Notes: generated by a model from the sequence alone, not told the origin. DNA of 64,000 nt from Nemertoderma westbladi (GCA_032718475.1 JAUCBJ010000358.1:34900-98899); one strand, 5' to 3'; numbered from the stretch's first letter, positions 1 to 14,088 are shown. Made by a program: numbers and translations.

Positions 1-2297
1 CACAAATATTCCAGTACGCCAATAAACACACAAATTTTCCTGTACGCCACTAAACACACAAATTTTTCAGTACGCCACTAAAAACACAAATTTTACTGTA
101 CGCCACTAAACACACAAATTTTTCTGTACGTCACTAAAATCACAAATTTTCCAGTACGCCACTAAAAACACAAATTTTCCAGTACACCACAAAACACAAA
201 AACTTTTCAGTACGCCAATAAACGAACAAATTTTCCAGTACGCCACTAAACACACAAATATTCCAGTACGCCAATAAACACACAAATTTTTCAGTACGCC
301 ACTAAAAACACAAATTTTACTGTACGCCACTAAACACACAAATTTTTCTGTACGTCACTAAAATCACAAATTTTCCAGTACGCCACTAAACACACAAATT
401 TTCAAGTACGCCAATAAACAGTCATATTTTCCTGCACGGCACTAAACACACAAATATTCCAGTACGCCAATAAACACACAAATTTTCCAGTACGCCACTA
501 AACACACAAATATTCCAGTACGCCACTAAACACACAAACTTTCCAGTACGCCACTAAACACACAAATATTCCAGTACGCCACTAAACACAAAAACTTTCC
601 AGTACGCCAATAAACGCACAAATTTTCCAGTACGCCACTAAACACACAAATATTCCAGTACGCCACTAAACACACAAACTTTCCAGTACGCCACTAAACA
701 CACAAATATTCCAGTACGCCAATAAACACACAAAGTTTTCAGTACGCCACTAAAAACACAAATTTTCCAGTACGCCGCTAAACACACAAACTTTCCAGTA
801 CGCCACTAAACACAAAAACTTTCCAGTACGCCAATAAACACACAACATTTTTTAGTACGCCACTAAAAACACAAATTTTACTGTACGCCACTAAACACAC
901 AAATTTTTCTGTACGTCACTAAAATCACAAGTTTTACAGTGTGCCACTACTTTCCAGTACGCCACTAAACACACAAACTTTCCAGTACGCCAATAAACAC
1001 ACAAAATGTTTTAATACGCCACTAAAAACACAAATTTTACTGTAGGCCACTAAACACACAAATTTTTCTGTACGTCACTAAAATCACAAGTTTTACAGTA
1101 CGCCTCAAAACACACAAATTTTCAAGTACGCCAATAAACAGTCATATTTTCCTGCACGGCACTAAACACACAAATTTTCCAGTACGCCACTAAAATCACA
1201 AGCGCCACTAAAAATCACAAATTTTCCAGTACGCCACTAAACACACAAACTTTCTAGTACGTCAATAAACACACCAATTTTCCAGTACGCCACTAAACAC
1301 ACAAATTTTCCAGTACGCCACTAAACACACATATTTTCCAGTACGCCACTAAACTGTCAAATTTTCCTGTACGCCACTAAACACACAAAATTTCCAGTAC
1401 GCCAAAAAACAGTCATATTTTCCTGTACGGCACTAAACACACAAAGTTTCCAGTACGCCACTAAAATCACAAGCGCCACTAAAGACACAAATTTCCCAGT
1501 ACGCCACTAAACACACAAATTTCCAGTACGCCAATAAACAGTCAAATTTTCCTGTACGGCACTAAACACATAAATTTTCAAGTACGCCACTAAAAACACA
1601 AATTTTCCAGTACGCCACTAAACACACAAACTTTCCAGTACGCCACTAAAAACACAAATTTTCCAGTACGCCACTAAACACACAAATTTTCCTGTACGCC
1701 ACTAAACATACAAATTTTCCAGTACGCCACTAAACATACAAATTTTCCAGTACGCCACTAAACACACAAATTTTCCTGTACGTCACTAAACATACAAATT
1801 TTCCACGACGCCACTAAACATACAAATTTTCCTGTACGCTACTAAACATACAAATTTTCCAGTACGCCACTAAACACACAAATTTTCCAGTACGCCACTA
1901 AACACACAAATTTTCCGGTACGCCACTAAACACACAAATTTTCAAGTACGCCACTAAACACACAAATTTTCCAGTACGCCACTAAACATACAAATTTTCC
2001 TGTACGCTACTAAACATACAAATTTTCCAGTACGCCACTAAACATACAAATTTTCCAGTACGCCACTAAACATACAAATTTTCCAGTACGCAGCTAAACA
2101 TACAAATTTTCCTGTACGCTACTAAACATACAAATTTTCCAGTACGCTACTAAACATACAAATTTTCCAGTACGCCACTAAACACACAAATTTTCCTGTA
2201 CGCCACTAAACACACAAATTTTCCAGTACGCCACTAAACACACAAATTTTCCAGTACGCCACTAAACACACAAATTTTCCTGTACGCCTCTAAAAAC
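1..2297. repeat. 28-bp minisatellite array, left end outside window
   Basis: Tandem copies of a 28-bp unit that reads CACAAATTTTCCAGTACG followed by CCACTAAACA, about 80 copies. Variants (ATATT for ATTTT, CTGTACG for CAGTACG, AAACATAC for AAACACAC) are interspersed. A block with the variant series TTTTACTGTACG, then TTTTTCTGTACGTCAC, recurs about 224 bp apart (8 units) near 91 and 315, and again near 870 and 1035, so there is local higher-order structure. The array ends at about 2297. Short open frames inside it are repeat artefacts. Confidence 0.95.
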
Positions 2298-2979
2298 GTT
2301 TTCTAATGTGGTACTATTGTGATCACTAATAATAATTATTGAAACGTTCTTCAAAAATAACCGTGAAGTTATGGATAATTATATTATTAACATGGCCGAA
2401 AGGTCATTAAGAATAAATCACCACAAAGTAGTTAGAGAATCAAACTCATTATTAATTACCTTTGCGCAGTTAGTATATCTCATATATTATTTGTATTCGT
2501 TAATTAAACAATCTTTAACTGCGCACCACCAATACAGAATTTACATTCACTTTGTACAAAGCCAAAATAATTTGTTAGCTGAAAGCAATTTCAATAGCTT
2601 TGTTTGCACATGACATTACCGACGCCAATAGTAGATATTAATAATGACGGATCATAGTCCAGTTATTTATAACAAACTAGTTCACCACGTACGTGACACG
2701 TGACTACGATTTCTACAGTACAGTAAGAGAAAATTTAAATTCAGAATATTCAAGAAAATCATTTTGCTTGTCTATTCTGTTGGCTGGCTTGTTGGTTAGA
2801 TAATTTCCCCTATATGAATTACACAGGGTGTACCTGCAGTATATTGGATGGGACACGATTCTTATTAGATGATTTGGGATAATTTGGATGAATTTCCTGT
2901 AATTTAGATGGAACTGATTTCACTGCAGTTTCCATACAGAATGACCGTGACAGGTGTAAACGCTACCCTGAAAACCTAC
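2298..2979. other. Non-repetitive AT-rich spacer
   Basis: Unique-looking sequence between two satellite arrays. An 80-codon open frame at 2371-2613 (+) has no recognisable motif and an AT-driven composition, so I do not call it a gene. Nothing else is seen. Confidence 0.6.
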
Positions 2980-5900
2980 AGCAGACAACCGACAGCAGAC
3001 AACCACAACCGACAGCAGACAACCACAACCGACAGCAGATAACCACAACCGACAGCAGACAACCACAACCGACAGCAGACAACCACAACAGACAGCAGAC
3101 AACCACAACCGACTGCAGACAACCACAACCGACAGCAGACAACCACAACCGACAGCAGAAAACCACAACCGACAGCAGACAACTACAACCGACAGCCGAC
3201 AACCGACAGCAGACAACCACAACCGACAGCAGGCAATCACAACCGACATCAGACATCCACAACCGACAGCAGACAACCACAACCGACAACACACAACTAC
3301 AACCGACAGCCGACAACCACAACCACAACCGACAGCAGACAACCACAACCGACAGCAGACAACCACAACCGACAGCAGACAACCACAACCGACAGCAGAC
3401 AACCACAACCACAACCGACAGCAGACAAACACAACCGACAGCAGACAACCACAACCGACTGCAGATAACTACAACCGACAGCCGACAACCACAACCGACA
3501 GCAGACAACCACAACCGACAGCAGACAACCACAACCGACAGCAGACAACCACAACTGACTGCAGACAACTACAACCGACAGCCGACAACCACAACCGACA
3601 GCAGACAACCACAACCGACAGCAGACAACCACAATCGACAGCAGACAACCACAACTGACTGCAGACAACTACAACCGACAGCCGACAACCACAACCACAA
3701 CCGACAGCAGACAACCACAACCGACATCAGACAACCACAACCGACAGCAGACAACCACAACCGACTGCAGACAACTACAACCGACAGCCAGCCGACAACC
3801 ACAACCGACAGCAGGTAACCACAACCGTCAGCAGACAACCACAACCGACAGCAGACAACCACAACCGACAGCAGAAAACCGCAACCGACAGCCACAACCA
3901 CAACCGACAGCAGACAACCACAACCGACAGCAGACAACCACAACCGACAGCAGACAACCACAACCGACAGCAGACAACCACAACCGACTGCAGACAACTA
4001 CAACCGACAGCCGACAACCACAACTGACAGCAAACAACCACAACCGACAGCAGACAACCGACAGCAGACAACCACAACCGACAGCAGAAAACCGCAACCG
4101 ACAGCCACAACCACAACCGACAGCAGACAACCACAACCGACAGCAGACAATCACAATCCACAGCAGACAACCACAACCGACAGCCGACAACCACAACCAA
4201 CAGCAGACAACCACAACCGACAGCAAAAAACCGCAACCGACAGCAGAAAACCGCAACCGACAGCCACAACCACAACCGACAGCAGACAACCACAACCGAC
4301 AGCAGACAACCACAACCGACAGCAGACAACCACAACCGACAGCCGACAGCAGACAACCACAACCGACAGCAGACAACCACAACCGACAACAGACAACCAC
4401 AACCGACAGCAGACAACCACAACCGACAGCCGACAACCACAACCAACAGCAGACAACCACAACCGACAGCAGACAACCACAACCGACAGCAGAAAACCGC
4501 AACCGACAGCCACAACTACAACCGATAGCACACAACCACAACCGACAGCAGACAACCACAACCGACAGCAGACAACCACAACCGACAGCAGACAACCACA
4601 ACCGACAGCCACAACCGCAACCGACAGCAGACAACCACATCCGACAGCCGACAGCAGACAACCACAACCGACAGCAGACAACCACAACCGACAGCAGAAA
4701 AGCGCAACCGACAGCCACAACCGCAACCGACAGCAGACAACCACAACCGACAGCAGACAACCACAACCGACAGCAGACAACCACAACCGACAGCAGACAA
4801 CCACAACCGACAGCAGACAACCACAACCGACAGCAGACAACCACATCCGACAGCCGACAGCAGACAACCACAACCGACAGCAGACAACCACAACCGACAG
4901 CAGAAAACCGCAACCGACAGCCACAACCGCAACCGACAGCAGACAACCACAACCGACAGCAGACAACCACAACCGACAGCAGACAACCACAACCGATAGC
5001 AGACAACCACAACCGACAGCAGACAACCACCACCAACAGCAGACAACCATAACCGACAGCCGACAACCACAACCGACAGCAGACAACCACAAACGACAGC
5101 AGACAACCACAACCGACAGCAGACAACCACAACCGACAGCAGACAACCACAACCGACAGCAGACAACCACAACAGACAGCAGACAACCACAACCGACTGC
5201 AGACAACAACAACCGACAGCCGACAACCGACAGCAGACAACCACAACCGACAGCAGACAATCACAACCGACAGCAGACATCCACAACCGACAGCAGACAA
5301 CCACAACCGACAGCAGACAACCACAACCGACTGCAGACAACTACAACCGACAGCCGACAACTACAACCGACAGCAGACAACCACAACCGACAGCAGACAA
5401 CCACAACCGACAGCAGACAACCACAACCGACAGCAGACAACAACAACCGACAGCAGACAACCACAACCGACAGCAGACAACCACAACCGACTGCAGACAA
5501 CTACAACCTGCAGCCGACAACCACAACTGACGGCAGACAACCACAACCGACAGCAGACAACCACAACCAACAGCAGACAACCACAACCGACTGCAGACAA
5601 CTACAACCGACAGCCGACAACCACAACCACAACCGACAGCAGAGAACCACAACCGACATCAGACAACCACAACCGACAGCAGACAACCACAACCGACTGC
5701 AGACAACTACAACCGACAGCCAGCCGACAACCACAACCGACAGCAGATAACCACAACCGACAGCAGACAACCACAACCGACAGCAGACAACCACAACCGA
5801 CAGCAGAAAACCGCAACCGACAGCCACAACCACAACCGACAGCAGACAACCACAACCGACAGCAGACAACCACAACCGACAGCAGACAACCACAACCGAC

Positions 5901-8142
5901 AGCAGACAACCACAACCGACTGCAGACAACTACAACCGACAACCGACAACCACAACCACAACCGACATCAAACAACCACAACCGACAGCAGACAACCGAC
6001 AGCAGAAAACCGCAACCGACAGTCACAACCACAACCACAACCGACAGCAGACAACCACAACCGACAGCAGACAACCACAACCCACAGCAGACAACCACAA
6101 CCGACAGCCGACAACCACAACCAACAGCAGACAACCACAACCGACAGCAGAAAACCGCAACCGACAGCAGAAAACCGCAACCGACAGCCACAACCACAAC
6201 CGACAGCAGACAACCACAACCGACAGCAGACAACCACAACCGACAGCAGACAACCACAACCGACAGCAGACAACCACAACCGACAGCAGACAACCACAAC
6301 CGACAGCAGACAACCACATCCGACAGCCGACAGCAGACAACCACAACCGACAGCAGACAACCACAACCGACAGCAGAAAACCGCAACCGACAGCCACAAC
6401 CGCAACCGACAGCAGACAACCACAACCGACAGCAGACAACCACAACCGACAGCAGACAACCACAACCGACAGCAGACAACCACAACCGACAGTCGACAGC
6501 AGACAACCACAACCGACAGCAGACAACCACAACCGACAGCAGACAACCACAACCAACAGCAGACAACCATAACCGACAGCCGACAACCACAACCAACAGC
6601 AGACCACCACAACCGACAGCAGACAACCATAACCGACAGCAGACAACCACAACCGACAGCAGACAACCACAACCGACAGCAGACAACCACAACCGACAGC
6701 AGACAACCACAACCGACAGCAGACAACCACAACAGACAGCAGACAACCACAACCGACTGCAGACAACAACAACCGACAGCCGACAACCGACAGCAGACAA
6801 CCACAACCGACAGCAGACAATCACAACCGACAGCAGACATCCACAACCGACAGCAGACAACCACAACCGACTGCAGACAACCACAACCGACTGCAGACAA
6901 CTACAACCGACAGCCGACAACTACAACCGACAGCAGACAACCACAACCGACAGCAGACAACCACAACCGACAGCAGACAACCACAACCGACAGCAGACAA
7001 CAACAACCGACAGCAGACAACCACAACCGACAGCAGACAACCACAACCGACTGCAGACAACTACAACCTGCAGCCGACAACCACAACCGACGGCAGACAA
7101 CCACAACCGACAGCAGACAACCACAACCAACAGCAGACAACCACAACCGACTGCAGACAACTACAACCGACAGCCGACAACCACAACCACAACCGACAGC
7201 AGAGAACCACAACCGACATCAGACAACCACAACCGACAGCAGACAACCACAACCGACTGCAGACAACTACAACCGACAGCCAGCCGACAACCACAACCGA
7301 CAGCAGATAACCACAACCGACAGCAGACAACCACAACCGACAGCAGACAACCACAACCGACAGCAGAAAACCGCAACCGACAGCCACAACCACAACCGAC
7401 AGCAGACAACCACAACCGACAGCAGACAACCACAACCGACAGCAGACAACCACAACCGACAGCAGACAACCACAACCGACTGCAGACAACTACAACCGAC
7501 AACCGACAACCACAACCACAACCGACATCAAACAACCACAACCGACAGCAGACAACCGACAGCAGAAAACCGCAACCGACAGTCACAACCACAACCACAA
7601 CCGACAGCAGACAACCACAACCGACAGCAGACAACCACAACCCACAGCAGACAACCACAACCCACAGCCGACAACCACAACCAACAGCAGACAACCACAA
7701 CCGACAGCAGAAAACCGCAACCGACAGCAGAAAACCGCAACCGACAGCAGAAAACCGCAACCGACAGCCACAACCACAACCGACAGCAGACAACCACAAC
7801 CGACAGCAGACAACCACAACCGACAGCACACAACCACAACCGACAGCAGACAACCACAACCGATAACAGACAACCACAACCGACAGCAGACAACCACAAC
7901 CGACAGCAGACAACCACAACCGACAGCCGACAGCAGACAACCATAACCGACAGCAGACAACCACAACCGACAGTCGACAGCAGACAACCACAACCGACAG
8001 CAGACAACCACAGCCGACAGCAGACAACCACAACCGAGAGCAGACAACCACACCGACAGCAGACATAACCACAACCGACAGCAGACAACCATAACCGACA
8101 GCAGACAACCACAACCGACAGCTGACAGCAGACAACCACAAC
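2980..8142. repeat. 20-bp satellite array with 1560-bp higher-order repeat
   Basis: About 5.2 kb of the 20-bp unit CAACCGACAGCAGACAACCA with recurrent variants (CTGCAG for CAGCAG, AGCCGACAACC, AGAAAACCGCAACC, short deletions). The + strand contains almost no T. Segments around 5261-5929 recur nearly unchanged at 6821-7489, an offset of 1560 bp (78 units), which marks a higher-order duplication. Because 20 is not a multiple of 3 and the minus strand rarely makes a stop codon, all three minus frames give long Cys/Val/Leu-rich open frames (up to 510 codons). These are periodicity artefacts. Confidence 0.95.
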
Positions 8143-8188
8143 CGTTATTATTATAAACACAAATGAAACTAGAACCTGCGCTCTTGAC

Positions 8189-8260
8189 TCTTGGTTATTG
8201 TTTTGGTTAGAATAACTCGCCACTTTACTGTCATTTTCTCCTTTCCCTTAACTTTTATAA
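8189..8260 (+). repeat. Dispersed repeat, 'TTGTTTTGGTTA' family, copy 1
   Basis: TTATTGTTTTGGTTAGAATA, then a CGCCAC box and TTTCTCCTTTCCCTTAA. The same ordered boxes recur elsewhere in the window in both orientations (see the entries at 9824, 11650, 44655, 54030 and 56540). It sits just after the 20-bp satellite. Confidence 0.6.
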
Positions 8261-8334
8261 TGTTTGTCTGATGTCGTCGTAAACCTTTGCTCCCATTTTT
8301 GCGCTACTTTTATTCGACCTGGATTTAGGACAAC

Positions 8335-9745
8335 GCAATTATTTTTACTTTAGGTCAATCCAATTGGGATGTGCAGTCACTCGCCCAATAAAATGTAAAA
8401 CAAAAACTAAAATCACCTTCCCAATAAGCCACTCGCCCAACACGTTGCTAAAAATCACATGATGCTACAATATTCATTATAATATAAATGTATCAAATTT
8501 ATATGTAATTAATGTTCTGGTTAGAATTTCGCACATACAATACATTCTACAAATTTCAAAATTTATCAAAACCAAAAGTTAAATCCGGCTCTATAAAACC
8601 CACAAAGTTAAATCCGGCTCTATAAAACCCACAAAGTTAAATCCGGCTCTATAAAACCCACTACTACATTTTTAAATCTTTCATATTTGGACCCCATGGG
8701 CGGCACTCTGTCGCCTTAATCATTTATAACATAATTATTGGCTAATATTTATTATTAGCTTTACTATTTACTATTATATTACTATTTAATATATAGCCAA
8801 TATTAAATTAACTTTTCTACTGTAAGCCAGTTTTTCCTGCCCAACAAGAATATGAACTCCATTTTCCGTCCCAGAAGTTAACAAAGTTATATGAGGTCCT
8901 TATATAAAAGAGACACCCTGCCGCCCTGGAGCTGGAAATCAAGTTTTTAATTATCTAAAGGCGATGCACTGCCGCCTTAATGAACATATATGGTACTGAA
9001 TTATATGGAATGTTAAATGCAGCAGTGTGCCACCTTTTTTAAGTGTTGGTACGCAAAGGGTTAAATGTGAATATTGGGCAAGAAGGCCTAATGAATGTAC
9101 AGTACTTGGCAAGTAAGTGATGCATTTGGCTATTGGGCAAGTGATTCTCTTGATTTTTATTGACTCATTGGGCAACTGATTTAGATTGTTAATATTGTTT
9201 TTCAGGAGATCAACCAAATTTTCAATATGTTTGATCGGTTTTCACCACATTGTTTATTGTTTGAGTTTTCATAGTCGTTGTATATTTGGGATGCAGACAC
9301 TCTTGTCCAATAGGACACTTACCCAATAGGTCACCCGTCCAATGTAAACCGATTTTATGTCACTTGCCCAATATTGGGAATGTGCTTAACGGAAATCTGC
9401 GTAATCATGATGATGACCGACTATAATACAGTACAGTTAGTAGTAGGTCATGGCGCCATGCAAAGCATTACTAAGAACTATTAATGATAATGTTTTCAAA
9501 CCATGTGTTAACCAAGGAACACAATTACCAATCGAGCAGAAGGCTCTTATATTAAATAGGACCAATATTAAACTCTCAAAATATTCGGCAAGTGTCCTAT
9601 TCGGAAACTGATCTATTGGGAATGTGACCATAGCAGATCTAGTTATTAGGGAAGTCACTCATAGGGAAAGTGTCTTAAGGTAAATATTATTGGGAAAAAA
9701 CTCATTGGGGAATGTCCCTATTGGGCATCTATCTCATGACCAGAT
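8335..9745. repeat. Field of degenerate CACTTGCCCAAT / ATTGGGCAAGTG motifs
   Basis: The word CACT(C/T)GCCCAATA or its complement TATTGGGCAAGTG occurs about a dozen times in both orientations (for example near 8382, 8430, 9072, 9132, 9165, 9302, 9362, 9590, 9640, 9718). C-strand copies are mainly on the left and G-strand copies on the right. This looks like a degraded inverted-repeat element or clustered subterminal repeats. No coding region is recognised inside. Confidence 0.45.
8578..8664. repeat. 29-bp tandem triplication
   Basis: Three essentially identical copies of a 29-bp unit containing AAAGTTAAATCCGGCTCTAT followed by AAAACCCAC. Perfect identity suggests a recent local duplication. 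Confidence 0.85.
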
Positions 9746-9823
9746 AGTGACGCACATTGACCGCAAGTGAAAATAGTGATCTTCAGCGCAAATTGACCGC
9801 AAGTGAAATAATGTATAGTTTAT

Positions 9824-9895
9824 TGTTTTGGTTAGAAAACACCGCCACTGTAACCTGCTCCTTTCTCTTAATGTTTTTAATTAAATTAAACTAAT
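9824..9895 (+). repeat. Dispersed repeat, 'TTGTTTTGGTTA' family, copy 2
   Basis: TTTATTGTTTTGGTTAGAAA, then ACCGCCACTGTAACCTGCTC and CTTTCTCTTAATG. A good representative of the family consensus. Confidence 0.65.
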
Positions 9896-11649
9896 TTTTA
9901 AAACCCACTGAAATTTATTTTGTGTTTGCGGTCATTTTGCGCCATTAACTCCTCCTGACAGTTAATCGTAGATTTTCCATCTTTTATTTTAGTTTGGCCT
10001 ATCTACAGTAGGCCCTATGCCTTTAATATTGCTTTTCGCATTCATTTTCCACGCCGTTATCCTGTCTGTGCCTTTTCGTTTCATTTTTGTGGCATAAGAG
10101 GTGTGAACCTGGGATTTCTAACCATGGAGTCTCACAGAAATTTTTTTGTTTTATTAATTCTAGAACGCAGTGTTTTTAAATAGCGTTTGGGCCATCTAAA
10201 TTAATAAGATGGCCTTATATGGTTTTGCAATTTGCTCAATTATTTTAGCGCACAAGCTGGCCAATGCTATTGATTCCTCTCGAACATTCATATTTACACA
10301 TGAAAGGCTACCAGTAGCAGTAAGTCATATTATTACTGCGGTGGAGTGTGCCAGTGCAGTGCCCTGAGCCCAGAGCGAACCGTGGCTTGCACCAGCCTTC
10401 AGATTATATTTAAGTCGTATCGTTTTATCAAATAGTACCGGTACGATTTAGCTCAATAATATGCTTTTACGAATGCGGAAATGAGAATAGATGACAGGAT
10501 GGATGGCAATCAATATTTATTCCCATTTAGGAAGCTATGAATAATTACTATCTGAAATTTACCTCTTACATTGCCTGATGGGTGGGTGAGGGTGACTTCC
10601 ACCTCTGTCAAATGGGTAGTTTGGTTATTCGGATTAGTTAAATCTTCCGTTTATGTAGATTAGTGGTGATGGGATTTTTAAGGTAGGAGTGATTGATTGT
10701 GTCTGTCTAGGGAGGGAGGGAAGGAAGCAACCCAACAATTCCACATAAAGGTGATACCGGAGACACTAGTGACGTACAAATAGCACACATGGCCTATACC
10801 TTGTTATTTCCCGAGTCCGAGATTAGTGATTGGTTCAACAGTAATATGTAGCTTGTGCATTATCCCATGTTTTACTCTGAGTTCGGGCTCTCTTGTGTAA
10901 CCCTGGCGTGGTGTGTTGCAGCAGGAATGCCTGCTAGCAGCAATTACGTTGCCTGTACTACACATACACTAGCGGAAACATGGTAGAGTGAGGGGTTAAT
11001 AATGATGGGAACTCCCTTTCTTATCCAGTACTGCGCATTGCATAGAAATGCGCCTGACAGTTGAGGCTGCAATTGAAGGATACTGTTACTGGTAATGTGG
11101 TTCTCCATGCTGTTTACTGATTTAGGAGCTAACTAACTGACTTACTAACTGGATTTCAACCATTCAACTTCTGATAAAAGCCATCTTTTTCCGCCTTCTC
11201 TTGAGAGTATTGTTATTGTAGCATTTAGAGCTGCTGCCATTCTATGCTCATATTAATTGCATTATCGAATAGTTGGATTGTAATATGAGACATGTGCTGC
11301 ACTGCGGGCAGAGCACGCTGGTAACAAACGTTAAATTACAACTATCTGTAAACAGGTGCCGGTTATACTCATAGCCATATAATCATTGCATTCGAAGTGC
11401 AGCAATCCATATCTCTCACATCACAATGAGTAATCAATACTATATTCAGCGGTTATGGCAATCCTTGTTTACAATACGGTAAGCTTTCAAAAATTGAAGT
11501 TAGTTTCTGTCAACATATCCCACGTGTGCCATGAAAATCGATATTTGCTCACGATTGAAATAATGCGCCTAGAAATTTCGGCAAAACATAATAAAGTGAT
11601 TCGAATCGAATGTGGCGTTCAAATACAGATTCAGATTGGGGTGCGGGGT
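9896..11649. other. Gene-free stretch
   Basis: About 1.75 kb of moderately AT-rich sequence. I see no conserved coding segment, RNA gene or tandem repeat. The open frame that runs to 11670 has no recognisable protein features. Confidence 0.5.
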
Positions 11650-11860
11650 TCTCAATTTAATAAAAATTAATCCCTCTCCAGGGGAAATAAACGCAAAAAA
11701 CAGCTGATTACTCTCAAAAATAAAACTGTAACCTGTTCTATGGACTTTTATATATAGTTACGGCTGGAATAACGTGCCAATGGATAGGTATTAAAGATAT
11801 TATTTAATTCCGATATGGGATTTGCGCCCAGTGCCCCCTATCCCCGGTCTTACATTATTA
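11650..11860 (+). repeat. Longer dispersed repeat copy (~200 bp)
   Basis: Contains CCCTCTCCAGGGGAAATAAA, then GTAACCTGTTCTATGGACTT, then AATAACGTGCCAATGG and GGGATTTGCGCCCAGTG. The same order of boxes is found reversed at 56540-56720, and the last boxes recur at 54040-54145. This shows a family longer than the 55-bp core. Confidence 0.6.
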
Positions 11861-12324
11861 TTATAATATGTCTCTGTCGGACTGTCACCATGCTCAGTCA
11901 GGCCGTCACATATTGATGTTTGGAATATTGTAAGTACATGGTAGTTAACACGTTGCAACTTTTAGGGTTTAAAGTCAAACACGCTTAGCTGTGTTGCTCA
12001 TTAAACTACAGTTACAACTGCATAAACTAACTCTCCTATGCCGGAGGTAAGTTAATGATAGTTGCCCTAGAAACAGATAAGTTGCTCAGAAAAACCAATA
12101 CAAATTTCGTTTGCACAATCAGTATAATAAATCTGGTGGCAATCCAACAAACCCCGCCACATAGGAAATTCTATGACGTATAATTCAATTTATTATCCAG
12201 TCATTACCAACCAGAACCAAGAAATGTTATCATACTTCCACAATTTAAGGCTACCAACACTAACTAATATTAATAATATAAGAATTTAATAGTATAGTGT
12301 CGTTTTTCTGGTACATGCCATGCA

Positions 12325-12347
12325 CCCCCCCCCCCCCCCCCCCCCCC
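12325..12347. repeat. Poly-C tract (23)
   Basis: Uninterrupted run of 23 C followed by an A run. One of several long C/G homopolymers in the window (see findings). Confidence 0.95.
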
Positions 12348-12633
12348 AAAAAAAATTGATCTTTGACGCATTTTTTAACAATTCTTAATGAGATTACATG
12401 AAATTTAAAATAGAGACAGATTCACGTAACTCAACCTCCGTGGACGAGTCTTAATTTTATTTTTGCCATCGTTTTTTTTAGCTACACGCGTTTAAAAAGG
12501 TGTCTTCGTCGATATTGCACCAGCCTGTTCTACCTTACACAGGTGGAAAGCGGGCCATGCAAAGATTCCAAATATGTAACATAATGTGACTCGTCGTAAA
12601 ATGGCTGAGATATGAGCGTTCAAAAGTTGCGTG

Positions 12634-12840
12634 GTTTTTCACCTGCTCAAGACTAGTCTGTTATATTTAATAAATACACCATATTCTGGAACATTTTGAT
12701 TATGTATTAATAGCTATATAATAGTATGACTAAATGGGTATTATATTGTTGCCCAGCTACGTATGGGATAAATAAAATGTTCCAGAATATGGTATATTTA
12801 TTAAATAGAATAAAATAGCCTCGCGCAGGTGCAAAAGTCT
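12634..12840. mobile_element. MITE-like inverted repeat (~200 bp)
   Basis: The left arm contains AATAAATACACCATATTCTG and GAACATTTT. The right arm has the reverse complement (AAAATGTTCCAGAATATGG, then TATATTTATTAAATA). Pairing extends outward weakly (TTTTTCACCTGC against GCAGGTGCAAAA). About 75 bp of unpaired loop lies between the arms and no open frame is present. It looks like a small non-autonomous DNA transposon; I did not find a clear target-site duplication. Confidence 0.6.
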
Positions 12841-12941
12841 AGCTAAATAACAGCGAAATAAAAATTCTGACTCACCCACTGACTGACTGAATCTGCTTAA
12901 AATTGCATGCATGCAATCTGATTAAGATTTGCAGAAAAATT

Positions 12942-12962
12942 GGGGGGAGGGGGGGGGGGGGG
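12942..12962. repeat. Poly-G tract with one interruption
   Basis: G6-A-G14 run. The frames crossing it are artefacts. Confidence 0.9.
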
Positions 12963-14062
12963 CGTGTACCAGAAAAACGACAATATTCGAGGACATGGCG
13001 TAAATAAGACAATTTTTCTTTCATTACAAAATATTGATCCGGTCCACCACCACCGGTGTGTAGACCAGTTCTGGACATGCTCGGGGAGTCGGAATTTGGA
13101 GGAGAGAAACCGGAATCGATTCAATCTACCATCACACACTCTAACTCCTAATGGTACAAGCACCTAGAAAGCACAACATAGAAAGTATTATGAGCACAAA
13201 GACTCCATACCTGAGAGAGCAGATCAGTGATCCAGCATCGACTTGGATACAGAGCCTGGAGGGGTAACTGCATGTCCATTAGAGCACAGCAGCTACCAAG
13301 GTACCTAAAACAAGAAATAAATAACCGCAAAATGCGGTTAGCGTTCTACACAAGATGTCCAGAAAACTAAAAAAAATCGATGAAGTTATACAAATATAAA
13401 ACACCCACTATCAAATGAAATTTCTAAATTGCTTTCTAATGGCAAAATTTTGAAGCAATCAAATCACATCTTTGTCTAATTCATAAAACTTATCTTAATT
13501 ATTCTAGGGAGTTTCAATAACGCCTTATTAGGCCAACTACGCAATGAATTATCTACTAAAGAATCTAAACATATAATGGGCGTATATGAATACTCATCAT
13601 AACGTAACTAATCGAGCTCACGAGCTCAATACAAAATTATATCACTCTTGGAAACAAGACCCTGTTAGTGTTGTTAGACTTTAGTTCGCCTTGCCCCTCA
13701 ATCATTAAAAAGTAATAAGATTGCCTCAAGATTAGATTATATTAAAGTTATACTATGAGACTGGCTGGCGACCTTGATAAGGCTCATCGCTTCGGTGGTG
13801 ACCGTACCCCGGGAATTTCAACAATTGTTTCTGCAGAGTGATACTCGGTGTTATAATCAGGGCAGATAAATAATATGATGTTAATAGAGACAAAATAGTT
13901 AAATGTAACAGTAACCAAGATATCTTCAAAGTCGAGATCCAGACAGAATCTCAGCTCAATTTCTTCCTGACCTTGTACCGGAACCAATGACTGGGACAAT
14001 TTCAAACCTTCTTCAGCCTAACGACCTACACAGTGAAAATGCGTAATGTGCTCCAATGATGA
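12963..14062. other. Gene-free stretch
   Basis: About 1.1 kb without recognised coding, RNA or repeat features. Confidence 0.5.
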
Positions 14063-14088
14063 CCCCCCCCCCCCCCCCCCCCCCCCCC
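14063..14088. repeat. Poly-C tract (26)
   Basis: Longest homopolymer in the window. A second short C-rich patch lies at about 14246-14260. Confidence 0.95.

Noticed and set aside
1-8142. CRISPR-like arrays
   Set aside because: Units are contiguous or differ gradually with no unique spacers, and the sequence is animal. These are minisatellites.
2920-8223. Long minus-strand frames (up to 510 codons) rich in Cys, Val and Leu
   Set aside because: All frames of the 20-bp satellite are open with the same 20-residue periodicity. No start context, splice site or domain; a repeat artefact.
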